Assembly: GCF_013284035.1 (NCBI RefSeq)
Contig: NZ_CP054141.1
Location: 2,418,001-2,482,000 of the forward strand
Direction: 5' to 3'
From: Flavobacterium sp. M31R6
GTDB lineage: Bacteria > Bacteroidota > Bacteroidia > Flavobacteriales > Flavobacteriaceae
Length of the DNA stretch: 64,000 bases
Below the pieces are notes generated by a model that worked only from the letters and a program-made list of their open reading frames with translations, made no database searches and was not told the origin of the DNA. Shown here one piece after another: positions 1 through 8,244 of the stretch (position 1 is the first letter of the stretch; each line of letters starts with the position of its first letter). Made by a program: the position numbers and the translations under genes.

Positions 1-1
1 A

Positions 2-946
2 GATGAATTTTTGAATGGTTATTATGGTAATGCGGCTCCATGGATTAAAAAATATATTGATAAACTCGAAAGTGAATTGAAGAAAAGCGGTGACGGACTT
101 GATATTTACGGACATCCGACAAGTCATCAGAATACTTTTTTATCACAAGACAATGTCAATGATTATAATGCTTATTTTGATAATGCCGAGAAGGAAACCC
201 AGAATGATGCAACTCAGTTATTGCATGTGAAAGTGGCACGATTGCCGTTGCAGTTTGCCATTATGGAAATTGGTAAAAACGATATGTTTGGTCCGCGAGG
301 TTGGTATTCGGAGAAAAATGGTGACTATACCGTGATTCCCGAAAAAGTGCAAATGATTGAAGATTTTTATTCGGTTTGCCAACAGGCCAATATTGATCAT
401 TTGAATGAATCTGGTTTAACTCCCAAATCGTACTACGAAAGCACCAAACGTTTCATTGATGTACAGGTAAAAGGAAATTATTCCTTTAAGAAAAAGGTAA
501 CTTCAGATGTGGCTCCGTCACCCCAGTACAACAAAGGGGATTTGGCTTATTTGACTAATGGTGTGAGAGGGGACAGTAATTACAAAGTGCATTGGCTGGG
601 TTGGGATGGAATAGATTTTACTTTAACACTCGATTTGGAGAAAACAGTTCAAGCCAAAACAATCGAAATCAGTTCGCTTTGGGATGGCAAAAGTTGGATT
701 CTTCATCCTGCAGGTATTCGCTGTCTGGTCTCCGATAATGGAAAAGATTTTACGGAAGTTGGTAATGTCTTAACAGAAGGCAATCAGGAAAAAGCAGAAG
801 TCAGTAAAGTGTTTTCATTTACGGCTCCACAAAAGGGAATTCGCTATGTGAAATTTGAAATAAAAGGAACAAAACAATTACCGGAATGGCATCCTTCGGC
901 AGGATCGAAATCATGGGTGTTTATTGATGAAATCGTGGTGCGATAG
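2..946 (+). CDS. DUF4838-like secreted glycan-associated protein, C-terminal part
   Basis: The frame is open to the window edge (it reads D-E-F-L-N before base 11), so the true start lies outside and only about 314 C-terminal residues are seen. The first half (NGYYG, then a helical stretch) resembles the end of DUF4838 proteins, a Bacteroidota family related to large glycosidases. The last ~150 residues look like a discoidin/F5-8 type C beta-sandwich: a repeated beta pattern ending in SWVFIDEIVV. Such proteins usually sit in glycan-use loci, which fits the hexosaminidase and fucose-type genes that follow. The catalytic part is not in view, so no substrate can be named. The family call is from recollection of the pattern. 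Confidence 0.65.
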   Translation, partial: DEFLNGYYGNAAPWIKKYIDKLESELKKSGDGLDIYGHPTSHQNTFLSQDNVNDYNAYFDNAEKETQNDATQLLHVKVARLPLQFAIMEIGKNDMFGPRGWYSEKNGDYTVIPEKVQMIEDFYSVCQQANIDHLNESGLTPKSYYESTKRFIDVQVKGNYSFKKKVTSDVAPSPQYNKGDLAYLTNGVRGDSNYKVHWLGWDGIDFTLTLDLEKTVQAKTIEISSLWDGKSWILHPAGIRCLVSDNGKDFTEVGNVLTEGNQEKAEVSKVFSFTAPQKGIRYVKFEIKGTKQLPEWHPSAGSKSWVFIDEIVVR

Positions 947-1048
947 ATAAAAGGCAATTGTCTTGTGGAGCACTGAAATATAATATAGATCTGAAGTTGC
1001 ACTTTTCGGTTGCTTTGAAATTTATGAAGAGGTAATTAATAACTAAAC

Positions 1049-1095
1049 AAAGATAATATTGAGTTAGTAAATCTATTTTGGCTATTATATCTTTA
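1049..1095. promoter_or_regulatory. 47-bp element upstream of lutA (copy 1)
   Basis: The element begins AAAGATAATATTGAGTTAG and ends ATTATATCTTT. Its ends form an imperfect inverted repeat (AAAGATAAT facing ATTATATCTTT). It recurs at 4071-4117 with only a few changes, mostly in the centre. It ends 112 bp before the lutA start. I infer an operator or activator site shared by lutABC and the 4482 operon; the regulator is not in the window. Confidence 0.5.
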
Positions 1096-1207
1096 AGATT
1101 TTAATGCAGTAGGTAAAAAGCGAGTTATATGAAGGAAGCAGATGCATTGATTATGAATTTATTATACCGCTAAAATCTAAAAGTCTAAAAATTTAATAAC
1201 TAAAAAA

Positions 1208-1945
1208 ATGAAGGTTGCTTTATTCATACCCTGCTATATAGACCAATTTTATCCAAATGTGGGTATAGCTACTTTACAATTACTAGAAAAATTGGGCTGT
1301 GATGTTACTTTTCCTTTGCAGCAAACTTGCTGTGGACAGCCTATGGCCAATAGTGGTTTTGCAGGTCTGAGTAAGGGCTGCGACGTCAATTTTGTTAAAA
1401 ATTTCTCAGGATTTGATTATATAGTTGCTCCTTCGGGTAGTTGTGTTTTGCACGTAAAAGAACATTTGCATGATGACAAACATCCGGGAGAAGCATTACA
1501 GATTCGCAATACTATTTATGAACTCACCGAGTTTCTTACCGATATCCTTAAAGTAGAAAGCATTGATGCCCGTTTTCCTTATAAAGTCGGACTTCATAAT
1601 AGTTGTCACGGTCAAAGAGGATTGCATCTTTCTTCAATGACCGAAAGAATGTTACCTGAGTTTTCTAAGCCGGAAGAATTGTTAAACATGGTCAAAGGTA
1701 TAGAGCTTAGTAAACCCAAACGCAATGATGAATGTTGTGGTTTTGGAGGTACTTTCTGCGTGTTTGAAGAAGCGGTAAGCGTGAAAATGGGGAAAGACCG
1801 AATAAGCGAACACGAAGCCAATGAGGTAGATTACATAACCGGTGGCGATACCAGTTGTTTGATGCATTTGGAAGGTATATTAAAAAGACAGGGAAGCAAG
1901 ACAAAAACCATTCATATTGCTGAAATATTGAATAGCTTGTTGTAA
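1208..1945 (+). CDS. lutA: LutA-like L-lactate oxidation iron-sulfur subunit
   Basis: 245 residues, the normal length for LutA/YkgE. The protein has two cysteine-rich CCG modules, one around residues 9-43 (a Cys at 9, then TCCGQP at 40-45) and one ending in ECCGFGGTFC near residues 175-184, with an NSCHG motif between them. These resemble the heterodisulfide-reductase-type Fe-S ligands of this family. With LutB and LutC it forms the cytoplasmic complex that oxidises L-lactate to pyruvate. It is the first gene of a lutABC run with gaps of 46 and 26 bp. The ATG at 1208 follows an A-rich leader with no strong Shine-Dalgarno, which is common in Bacteroidota. Confidence 0.93.
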   Translation: MKVALFIPCYIDQFYPNVGIATLQLLEKLGCDVTFPLQQTCCGQPMANSGFAGLSKGCDVNFVKNFSGFDYIVAPSGSCVLHVKEHLHDDKHPGEALQIRNTIYELTEFLTDILKVESIDARFPYKVGLHNSCHGQRGLHLSSMTERMLPEFSKPEELLNMVKGIELSKPKRNDECCGFGGTFCVFEEAVSVKMGKDRISEHEANEVDYITGGDTSCLMHLEGILKRQGSKTKTIHIAEILNSLL

Positions 1946-1991
1946 AAAATAATTAGTCTTTGAGTAAGGATTAAAAATAAATTTAAAAAGT

Positions 1992-3365
1992 ATGACGGCA
2001 AAACATGCTGCATTAGCGGAAAAATTTATAGCAGACGAGCCCAGAACCGATTGGCACGATGAAACGTTGTGGTTTGTTCGTGAGAAACGGGATAAGGCTG
2101 CCCATGGTCTACCGGAATGGGAACAGTTAAGGGAATGGGGTTCACAGATAAAAAATCACACACTCTCCAATCTTTCCAATTATTTAAAAGATTTTGAAGA
2201 ACAAGCCACTGCAAATGGTATCAAAGTGCATTGGGCCGCTGATGGTGATGAACACAATAAAATAATTCATGAAATTATTCGGAAACACAATATTCAAAAA
2301 ATTGTGAAAAGCAAAAGTATGCTTACCGAAGAATGTCATCTAAATGAATATTTACAGCATCAAGGTATTGAGGTAGTCGATACTGATCTTGGAGAGCGCA
2401 TTGTTCAATTCAGAAAAGAACCTCCGAGTCATATTGTACTGCCTGCAATTCACTTAAAAAAAGAGGATGTAAGTGCTACTTTTCACGAGCATTTGCAAAC
2501 CGAAAAAGGAAATAACGATCCGCAATATTTAACCGAAGCCGCAAGACAACATTTACGTAATAAGTTCGTGGAGTCAGAGTTAGCAATAACTGGAGTTAAT
2601 TTCGCCATTGCCGAAACGGGAGGTTTTGTAGTTTGCACCAATGAAGGAAACGCTGATATGGGCGCGCATACTGCACCCGTACACATTGCTTGCATGGGAT
2701 TTGAAAAATTAATTCCGAAAGCAGAACATCTTTCTGTTTTTTTAAGATTGTTGGCCAGAAGCGCCACAGGACAGCCAATCACTACTTATTCCAGTCATTT
2801 TCACAAACCAAGACCGGGACAGGAAATGCATATTGTAATTCTTGATAATGGCCGCAGCCGACAATTGGGCCGCGAAGATTTTAGAAACTCGTTGAAATGT
2901 ATTCGCTGTGCTGCCTGCTTCAATACCTGTCCAGTGTATCGTCGTAGCGGAGGTCATAGTTATCATACTGCTGTGGCAGGGCCAATAGGTTCTATTCTAA
3001 ATCCAAACTTGGATATGAAGGCCAATGCCGATTTGCCTTTTGCATCGACTTTATGTGGCAGTTGTACCAATGTATGTCCTGTGAAAATCAATATCCATGA
3101 GCAGTTGTGGAAATGGAGACAAGTGGTTGTAGCCGAAGAATATGTAGCGACCAGTAAAAAAATAGGCATGAAAGGAATGAATTTTGTACTCTCGTACCCC
3201 AAAGTATATCGTTTTGCTGGAAAAATGGGAAGATTGTGCATGCATTTATTTCCTTTTGTGGTGAACAATAAATTAAATGTCTGGTATAAGCAAAGAGAAA
3301 TGCCAGAAGCTCCAAAAGAATCATTCCGTGACTGGTATTTAAAAAACGGGAAAACAAAAAAATAA
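1992..3365 (+). CDS. lutB: LutB-like L-lactate oxidation 4Fe-4S subunit
   Basis: 457 residues. The N-terminal ~290 residues are the LUD (lactate utilisation) domain. Two ferredoxin-type clusters follow: CIRCAACFNTCP starting near residue 303 and CGSCTNVCPVK near residue 354. The last ~90 residues are helical. This is the typical LutB/YkgF layout. The protein is expected to pass electrons from L-lactate toward the respiratory chain together with LutA and LutC. It lies between lutA and lutC on the same strand, so co-transcription is likely. Confidence 0.94.
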   Translation: MTAKHAALAEKFIADEPRTDWHDETLWFVREKRDKAAHGLPEWEQLREWGSQIKNHTLSNLSNYLKDFEEQATANGIKVHWAADGDEHNKIIHEIIRKHNIQKIVKSKSMLTEECHLNEYLQHQGIEVVDTDLGERIVQFRKEPPSHIVLPAIHLKKEDVSATFHEHLQTEKGNNDPQYLTEAARQHLRNKFVESELAITGVNFAIAETGGFVVCTNEGNADMGAHTAPVHIACMGFEKLIPKAEHLSVFLRLLARSATGQPITTYSSHFHKPRPGQEMHIVILDNGRSRQLGREDFRNSLKCIRCAACFNTCPVYRRSGGHSYHTAVAGPIGSILNPNLDMKANADLPFASTLCGSCTNVCPVKINIHEQLWKWRQVVVAEEYVATSKKIGMKGMNFVLSYPKVYRFAGKMGRLCMHLFPFVVNNKLNVWYKQREMPEAPKESFRDWYLKNGKTKK

Positions 3366-3391
3366 AACAGAACTCCAGACAACGAAAGAAT

Positions 3392-3976
3392 ATGAGTGTA
3401 AGGGAAAATATTTTGAATGCCATAGCGGCTAATCAACCTGAATTGGTTTCGCTTCCTGTAATAGATAGAGCCTCTGTTATTCGTTATGAGGATCTGTATA
3501 CGCAATTTAAAACAGTATTGGAAAGTATTGGAGGAAAAGTGGAATTGATTTCGAATACAGCTTTGCTAAGAGAGCAGTTAGATGCTGATAGATCAACCGG
3601 AAGTTTTATTGTGAATACGATAATAGCCCTTGGAGATGTTGATAATCATGTTGCTTCTTTAACGGCAATTGAATTGGAAAAAGTTGATAAAGCTTATGTC
3701 GAGGGAACTGTTGGAGTGGCAGAAAATGGTGCTGTATGGATTTATGAAAGCCAAATGATAAACAGACTTGTTCCTTTTATTTGTCAGCATTTGGTTTTGG
3801 TAATTGATAAAAAAAGTATTGTGGCAACTTTGCATCAGGCTTACGAAGAAATAGAGGTAGCGCGAGAAGGTTTTGGGGTATTTATAGCTGGACCTTCTAA
3901 AACAGCCGATATTGAACAGTCACTAGTGATTGGTGCACACGGAGCAAGAAGTGCAACGGTTTATGTTGTTGAATAA
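3392..3976 (+). CDS. lutC: LutC-like lactate utilisation (LUD domain) protein
   Basis: 194 residues, a lone LUD domain as in LutC/YkgG. The late segment (FIAGPSKTADIEQSLVIGAHG, here split: FIAGPSKTADIEQ then LVIGAHGA) is the characteristic end of the family. It lacks the Fe-S motifs of LutA and LutB, as expected. It is the last gene of the lut run; the next 505 bp hold no gene. Confidence 0.92.
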   Translation: MSVRENILNAIAANQPELVSLPVIDRASVIRYEDLYTQFKTVLESIGGKVELISNTALLREQLDADRSTGSFIVNTIIALGDVDNHVASLTAIELEKVDKAYVEGTVGVAENGAVWIYESQMINRLVPFICQHLVLVIDKKSIVATLHQAYEEIEVAREGFGVFIAGPSKTADIEQSLVIGAHGARSATVYVVE

Positions 3977-4070
3977 AAATAAATGTAAGTCAATAGGTTA
4001 GTCTTGTGGATTAAGTTATAATAGTCCGGAAAGACTTATTTTTAGAATTGTGGATAAATAAGAATTAAAT

Positions 4071-4117
4071 AAAGATAATATTGAGTTAGTAAATATAATT
4101 TAGTCATTATATCTTTA
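4071..4117. promoter_or_regulatory. 47-bp element upstream of the hydrolase operon (copy 2)
   Basis: Second copy of the element at 1049-1095, sharing AAAGATAATATTGAGTTAG at one end and ATTATATCTTTA at the other. It lies in the gene-free stretch 3977-4481 and ends 364 bp before the ATG at 4482, which implies a long leader or an undetected intermediate promoter. I see no other gene, terminator or RNA in this stretch. Confidence 0.5.
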
Positions 4118-4481
4118 GAGTTTCAAAGTAGTATAATTTTAGTAAAAAATATGCGGTATTAATTGTTTTGAATTTGACCACATAAATATAAGATAGATTA
4201 CAAGAATAGGTTGAGGTAAAATAGATTCTGCCAGTAGTTTTGATTGAATCGAATTGTTTTTATGCCAATATCCATGTAATTTTAGGAATTATTTTTTAGC
4301 CTCAATAATGATGGAAATAAATAGGAAAAGAGAGAGTAAATTTTAAATAATTTTCTAAAACGATTTACTAAAATTTATAGCTTTCAAAATAAAGCTTCTT
4401 GATTGAAAGGGCGTATAAAGAGTGATTGATTTACAGTATAATATAGGCAACAACTAAGTATAATATAATAATAGCAAGAAA

Positions 4482-5336
4482 ATGAAACTAATACGTTTTG
4501 GAGAAGTCGGAAAGGAAAAACCAGGTATTTTAATCGGTGAAAAAAGATTTGATGTTTCATCAATTGTAACTGATTACAATGAAGCATTTTTTGAAAATGA
4601 TGGATTGGAAAAATTAAAGAAAGCGTTGGAAAGCAATCCTGTTTTACCGGAAGTAGATGCAGCCGTTCGATTGGGATCTCCGGTAGCCAGACCTTCAAAA
4701 ATTATATGTATCGGGTTAAACTATGTGGACCATTGCCTTGAAACCAATGCTCCAATTCCGGAAGAACCGATAATTTTCTTTAAATCAACTACTGCTTTGT
4801 GTGGTCCAAACGATGATGTTATTATACCAAAAAACAGCGAAAAAACAGATTGGGAAATCGAATTGGCTTTTGTGGTAAGTAAAAAAGCGAGCTATGTGGA
4901 AGAAGCCGATGCTTTGGATTATGTGGCTGGATACTGTTTGCATAATGATTACAGTGAAAGAGCTTTTCAAATAGAACGTGGCGGACAATGGGCCAAAGGA
5001 AAAGGATGTGACACATTTGCTCCACTTGGACCCTTTTTGGCAACACAAGATGAAATTGCAGATGTCAACAATTTACGAATGTGGTTAACGGTTAATGGAA
5101 AAATATTCCAAAGCAGTAATACATCTAATTTGGTTTTTAAAATTCCTTTTTTAGTACATTATTTAAGCCAGTTTATGACTTTGCTTCCAGGCGATGTAAT
5201 CAGTACGGGAACTCCTCCAGGAGTTGGTTTGGGAATTAAACCAGAGCCTATTTACATCAAAGCAGGAGATGTGATTGAATTAGGAATGGAAGGATTAGGG
5301 TCAAGTAAACAATTGGCTGTAGCTTACAGTAAATAA
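4482..5336 (+). CDS. fumarylacetoacetate hydrolase family protein, probably a sugar-acid hydrolase
   Basis: 284 residues. The C-terminal two thirds are the FAH fold: KIICIGLNYVDHC opens it, the acidic metal-binding stretch TDWEIELAFVV has D123, E125 and E127, a second part is HNDYSER, and GDVISTGTPPGVG lies near the end. In bacteria this family includes 2,4-diketo-3-deoxy-L-fuconate hydrolase, which cleaves the last intermediate of oxidative L-fucose breakdown to pyruvate and L-lactate. The next gene (fuconolactonase-like) and the nearby lutABC favour that role, but sequence alone does not exclude another diketo-acid or acylpyruvate substrate. It starts an apparent operon running to 9882. Confidence 0.85.
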   Translation: MKLIRFGEVGKEKPGILIGEKRFDVSSIVTDYNEAFFENDGLEKLKKALESNPVLPEVDAAVRLGSPVARPSKIICIGLNYVDHCLETNAPIPEEPIIFFKSTTALCGPNDDVIIPKNSEKTDWEIELAFVVSKKASYVEEADALDYVAGYCLHNDYSERAFQIERGGQWAKGKGCDTFAPLGPFLATQDEIADVNNLRMWLTVNGKIFQSSNTSNLVFKIPFLVHYLSQFMTLLPGDVISTGTPPGVGLGIKPEPIYIKAGDVIELGMEGLGSSKQLAVAYSK

Positions 5337-5419
5337 ATTACGGTTGTAAAAATACATTCTTGTATTGGAAATTATAGTAGACGCATTTCATATTCATTAA
5401 AATATAATTGTAGTTATTT

Positions 5420-6247
5420 ATGAAAATTGACAGTCATCAGCATTTTTGGAAATTTCATCCAGTAAAAGATTCTTGGATTAATGACGATATGAAGATACTT
5501 CAACGGGATTTTTTCCCCCCAGATTTGCATTCATTACTAAAAGAGAATAGTATCGATGGCTGTGTGGCTGTTCAGGCAGATCAAAGTGAAGAAGAAACTC
5601 ATTTTCTGTTGGAATTGGCCTCCGCAAATGATTGGATCAAAGGAGTTGTGGGATGGATTGATCTTAGATCTAAAAATTTAGAAGATCGATTACAATATTT
5701 TTCACAATACAAAAAGCTGAAAGGTTTTCGTCATATAGTGCAGGCAGAACCCGAAGATGATTTTTTGTTAAGAGATGATTTTTGTGCGGGAATATCAAAA
5801 TTGGCACAATATAATTTAACCTATGATTTATTGATTTTTCCCAAGCATTTGCCTTATGCTGTTGAATTGGTAAAACGATTTCCACAACAGTCTTTTGTAA
5901 TAGACCATTTGGCAAAACCAGATTTTAAGCAATTTGATTTTTCTCTTTGGGAAAAAGGAATTCGTGAAATTGCTAATTGTCCGAATGTGTTTTGTAAGGT
6001 ATCCGGTTTGGTTACCGAAGCCGATTGGAACAACTGGAAAGAATCGGATTTTACCTATTGTCTGGATGTCGTTACAGAAGCTTTTGTAATGAATCGTTTG
6101 CTTTTTGGTAGTGATTGGCCAGTAAGTTTACTTGCGGCATCCTATGAGCAATCTTGTGGTATTTTAGTGCATTATTTTTCGAAATTTTCAACGGAACAAC
6201 AAGATAAATTCTGGGGAGGAAATGCAATAGAATTTTATAATTTATAA
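5420..6247 (+). CDS. amidohydrolase (COG3618 type), L-fuconolactonase-like
   Basis: 275 residues, a TIM-barrel metal hydrolase. The N-terminal DSHQHFW carries the HxH metal ligands (H6, H8). A third motif is VIDHLAKP near residue 161, and FGSDWPV near 229 supplies the barrel-end aspartate. This is the signature of lactonases such as L-fucono-1,5-lactonase and L-rhamnono-lactonase. It is 83 bp after the FAH-family gene and 30 bp before nagB, so probably the same transcript. The exact sugar lactone is inferred from context only. Confidence 0.82.
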   Translation: MKIDSHQHFWKFHPVKDSWINDDMKILQRDFFPPDLHSLLKENSIDGCVAVQADQSEEETHFLLELASANDWIKGVVGWIDLRSKNLEDRLQYFSQYKKLKGFRHIVQAEPEDDFLLRDDFCAGISKLAQYNLTYDLLIFPKHLPYAVELVKRFPQQSFVIDHLAKPDFKQFDFSLWEKGIREIANCPNVFCKVSGLVTEADWNNWKESDFTYCLDVVTEAFVMNRLLFGSDWPVSLLAASYEQSCGILVHYFSKFSTEQQDKFWGGNAIEFYNL

Positions 6248-6277
6248 ATAAAAAACAGTAACATAATAAATCAAAAA

Positions 6278-8206
6278 ATGTTAAAGAGCAATATAGATAA
6301 GTCAACAGGATTTGAAAAAAGATTTGAGAACATCAACACCGTAGTTTTTGATAACTCAACTTCGGCTTCGGTGGCTGTCGCAAAAGAAATAGCAAATCTT
6401 ATCCAGCTAAAACAGGAAAGCAATGAATCTTGCATATTGGGACTGGCAACGGGTTCTTCCCCAAAAGGGTTGTACGCTGAATTGGTGCGTTTGCACAAAG
6501 AAGAAGGCTTGAGTTTCAAAAACGTAATTTCATTCAATTTGGATGAATATTATCCAATGGAACCGGATTCCATAAACAGCTATGTGCGATTTATGAAAGA
6601 ATTGCTGTTTAACCAGGTTGATATTTTACCTGAAAACGTCCATATTCCCGACGGAACTTTGTCAAAAGAAGAAATCGCGGATTATTGCGCCAATTATGAA
6701 GCCAAAATAGAGGCTTTGGGAGGTATTGATTTGCAGATTCTCGGAATTGGTGGTAACGGCCATATTGGATTCAATGAATCGGGATCTTTGCAGAATTCCA
6801 AAACAAGATTGGTAGCTTTAGATCATATTACAAGAGTGGCAGCAAGTGGCGATTTCAAAGGGTTAAGCAATACTCCAAGAACAGCAATCACATTAGGTGT
6901 TAAAAAAATAATGGAAGCCAAACAGGTTATTCTGATGGCTTGGGGAGAAGGAAAATCGAACATCATAAAAGCCTCTGTAGAAGGTACAGTGACCAATCAA
7001 ATACCGGCTTCCTTTTTGCAGGAGCACAAAAATGCCCTTTTTGTTTTGGACAAAGAGGCTTCCTCAAAACTGACCAGAATCAACACTCCTTGGTTGGTGG
7101 AAAAAATTGTGTGGACCGACAAATTGATTCGAAAAGCAGTTTTAGGATTGGCGCTTCATTTGAAAAAACCAATTTTAATGCTTACCGATGCGGATTATAT
7201 CGAAAATGGAATGAGCGATTTATTGGCCGATTCAGGTCCGGCTTACGATATTAACATTAAGATATTCAATAAATTACAAAATACGATTACCGGATGGCCT
7301 GGAGGGAAACCCAACGCAGATGACTCCAACAGACCCGAAAGAGCAGAACCTTCAAAAAAAAGAGTGCTGATTTTCAGTCCGCATCCAGATGATGACATTA
7401 TCAGTATGGGAGGTACTTTCATGAGGCTGCAGCAGCAGGGACATGAAGTACATGTAGCTTATCAAACCTCTGGAAATATTGCCGTTGCCGATGATGAAGC
7501 CTTGCGATTTGCACGTTTTGTTTGTGATTACAATGAAAAATTTGCAATACAAAGTGCTGAAGCGGAGGACATCTATAAAAAGGCGGAAGCCTTTCTTAAA
7601 AACAAAAAAGTCAGTAAAATAGACATTCCAGAAGTTCGATACTTGAAAGGGCTAATCAGAAAAGGAGAAGCCCGAGCAACGGCTCACTTTGTAGGTTTGC
7701 CAGACGAACAAATTCATTTTATGGAGCTTCCTTTCTATGAAACGGGAACCATCGAGAAAAAACCTTTGGGAGAAGCAGACATTCAGTTGACGATGGCGCT
7801 TATCGAAAAGATAAAACCACATCAAATCTATGCGGCCGGTGATTTGGCGGATCCTCACGGTACCCATAAAGTGTGTTTGGACGCCATTTTTGAAGCCACC
7901 AGACGCCTCAAACCAAAAGATTTCATGAAAGATTGCTGGGTTTGGCTATACAGAGGCGCTTGGCAGGAATGGGGAATCGATGAGATCGAGATGGCCGTGC
8001 CGATGAGCCCGGATCAGGTATTGGAAAAAAGACAGGGAATATTCAAGCACCAATCCCAAAAAGATGGTGTGGTTTTCCAAGGATCCGATGCTAGGGAATT
8101 CTGGCAAAGGGCCGAAGACAGAAATAGAGAGACCGCCATGTTTTATCAACAACTGGGACTTGCCACGTACGCGGCTATGGAGGCCTTTGTTAGATGGGAA
8201 TATTAG
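6278..8206 (+). CDS. nagB: glucosamine-6-phosphate deaminase fused to an LmbE/PIG-L domain
   Basis: 642 residues, more than twice the length of plain NagB. Residues ~20-320 are NagB: GLATGSSPKGLY, the catalytic FNLDEYY near 86-92 and GIGGNGHIGFNE near 156-167. Residues ~363-600 are a PIG-L/LmbE zinc deacetylase domain that begins with FSPHPDDDIISMGG. NagB converts glucosamine-6-P to fructose-6-P and ammonia. LmbE enzymes remove acetyl groups from GlcNAc-containing substrates, so the fusion could deacetylate and then deaminate GlcNAc-6-P. That second activity is inference. Long NagB forms of this kind are known in Bacteroidota. The gene sits just before a GH20 hexosaminidase. Confidence 0.92.
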   Translation: MLKSNIDKSTGFEKRFENINTVVFDNSTSASVAVAKEIANLIQLKQESNESCILGLATGSSPKGLYAELVRLHKEEGLSFKNVISFNLDEYYPMEPDSINSYVRFMKELLFNQVDILPENVHIPDGTLSKEEIADYCANYEAKIEALGGIDLQILGIGGNGHIGFNESGSLQNSKTRLVALDHITRVAASGDFKGLSNTPRTAITLGVKKIMEAKQVILMAWGEGKSNIIKASVEGTVTNQIPASFLQEHKNALFVLDKEASSKLTRINTPWLVEKIVWTDKLIRKAVLGLALHLKKPILMLTDADYIENGMSDLLADSGPAYDINIKIFNKLQNTITGWPGGKPNADDSNRPERAEPSKKRVLIFSPHPDDDIISMGGTFMRLQQQGHEVHVAYQTSGNIAVADDEALRFARFVCDYNEKFAIQSAEAEDIYKKAEAFLKNKKVSKIDIPEVRYLKGLIRKGEARATAHFVGLPDEQIHFMELPFYETGTIEKKPLGEADIQLTMALIEKIKPHQIYAAGDLADPHGTHKVCLDAIFEATRRLKPKDFMKDCWVWLYRGAWQEWGIDEIEMAVPMSPDQVLEKRQGIFKHQSQKDGVVFQGSDAREFWQRAEDRNRETAMFYQQLGLATYAAMEAFVRWEY

Positions 8207-8244
8207 TAAAAATTCAATAGTAATAAATAAATTAAAATATAATC

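Noticed and set aside
2963..3505. 180-codon open frame on the minus strand
   Set aside because: It lies fully opposite lutB and lutC, whose motifs are clear. The product has no family pattern.
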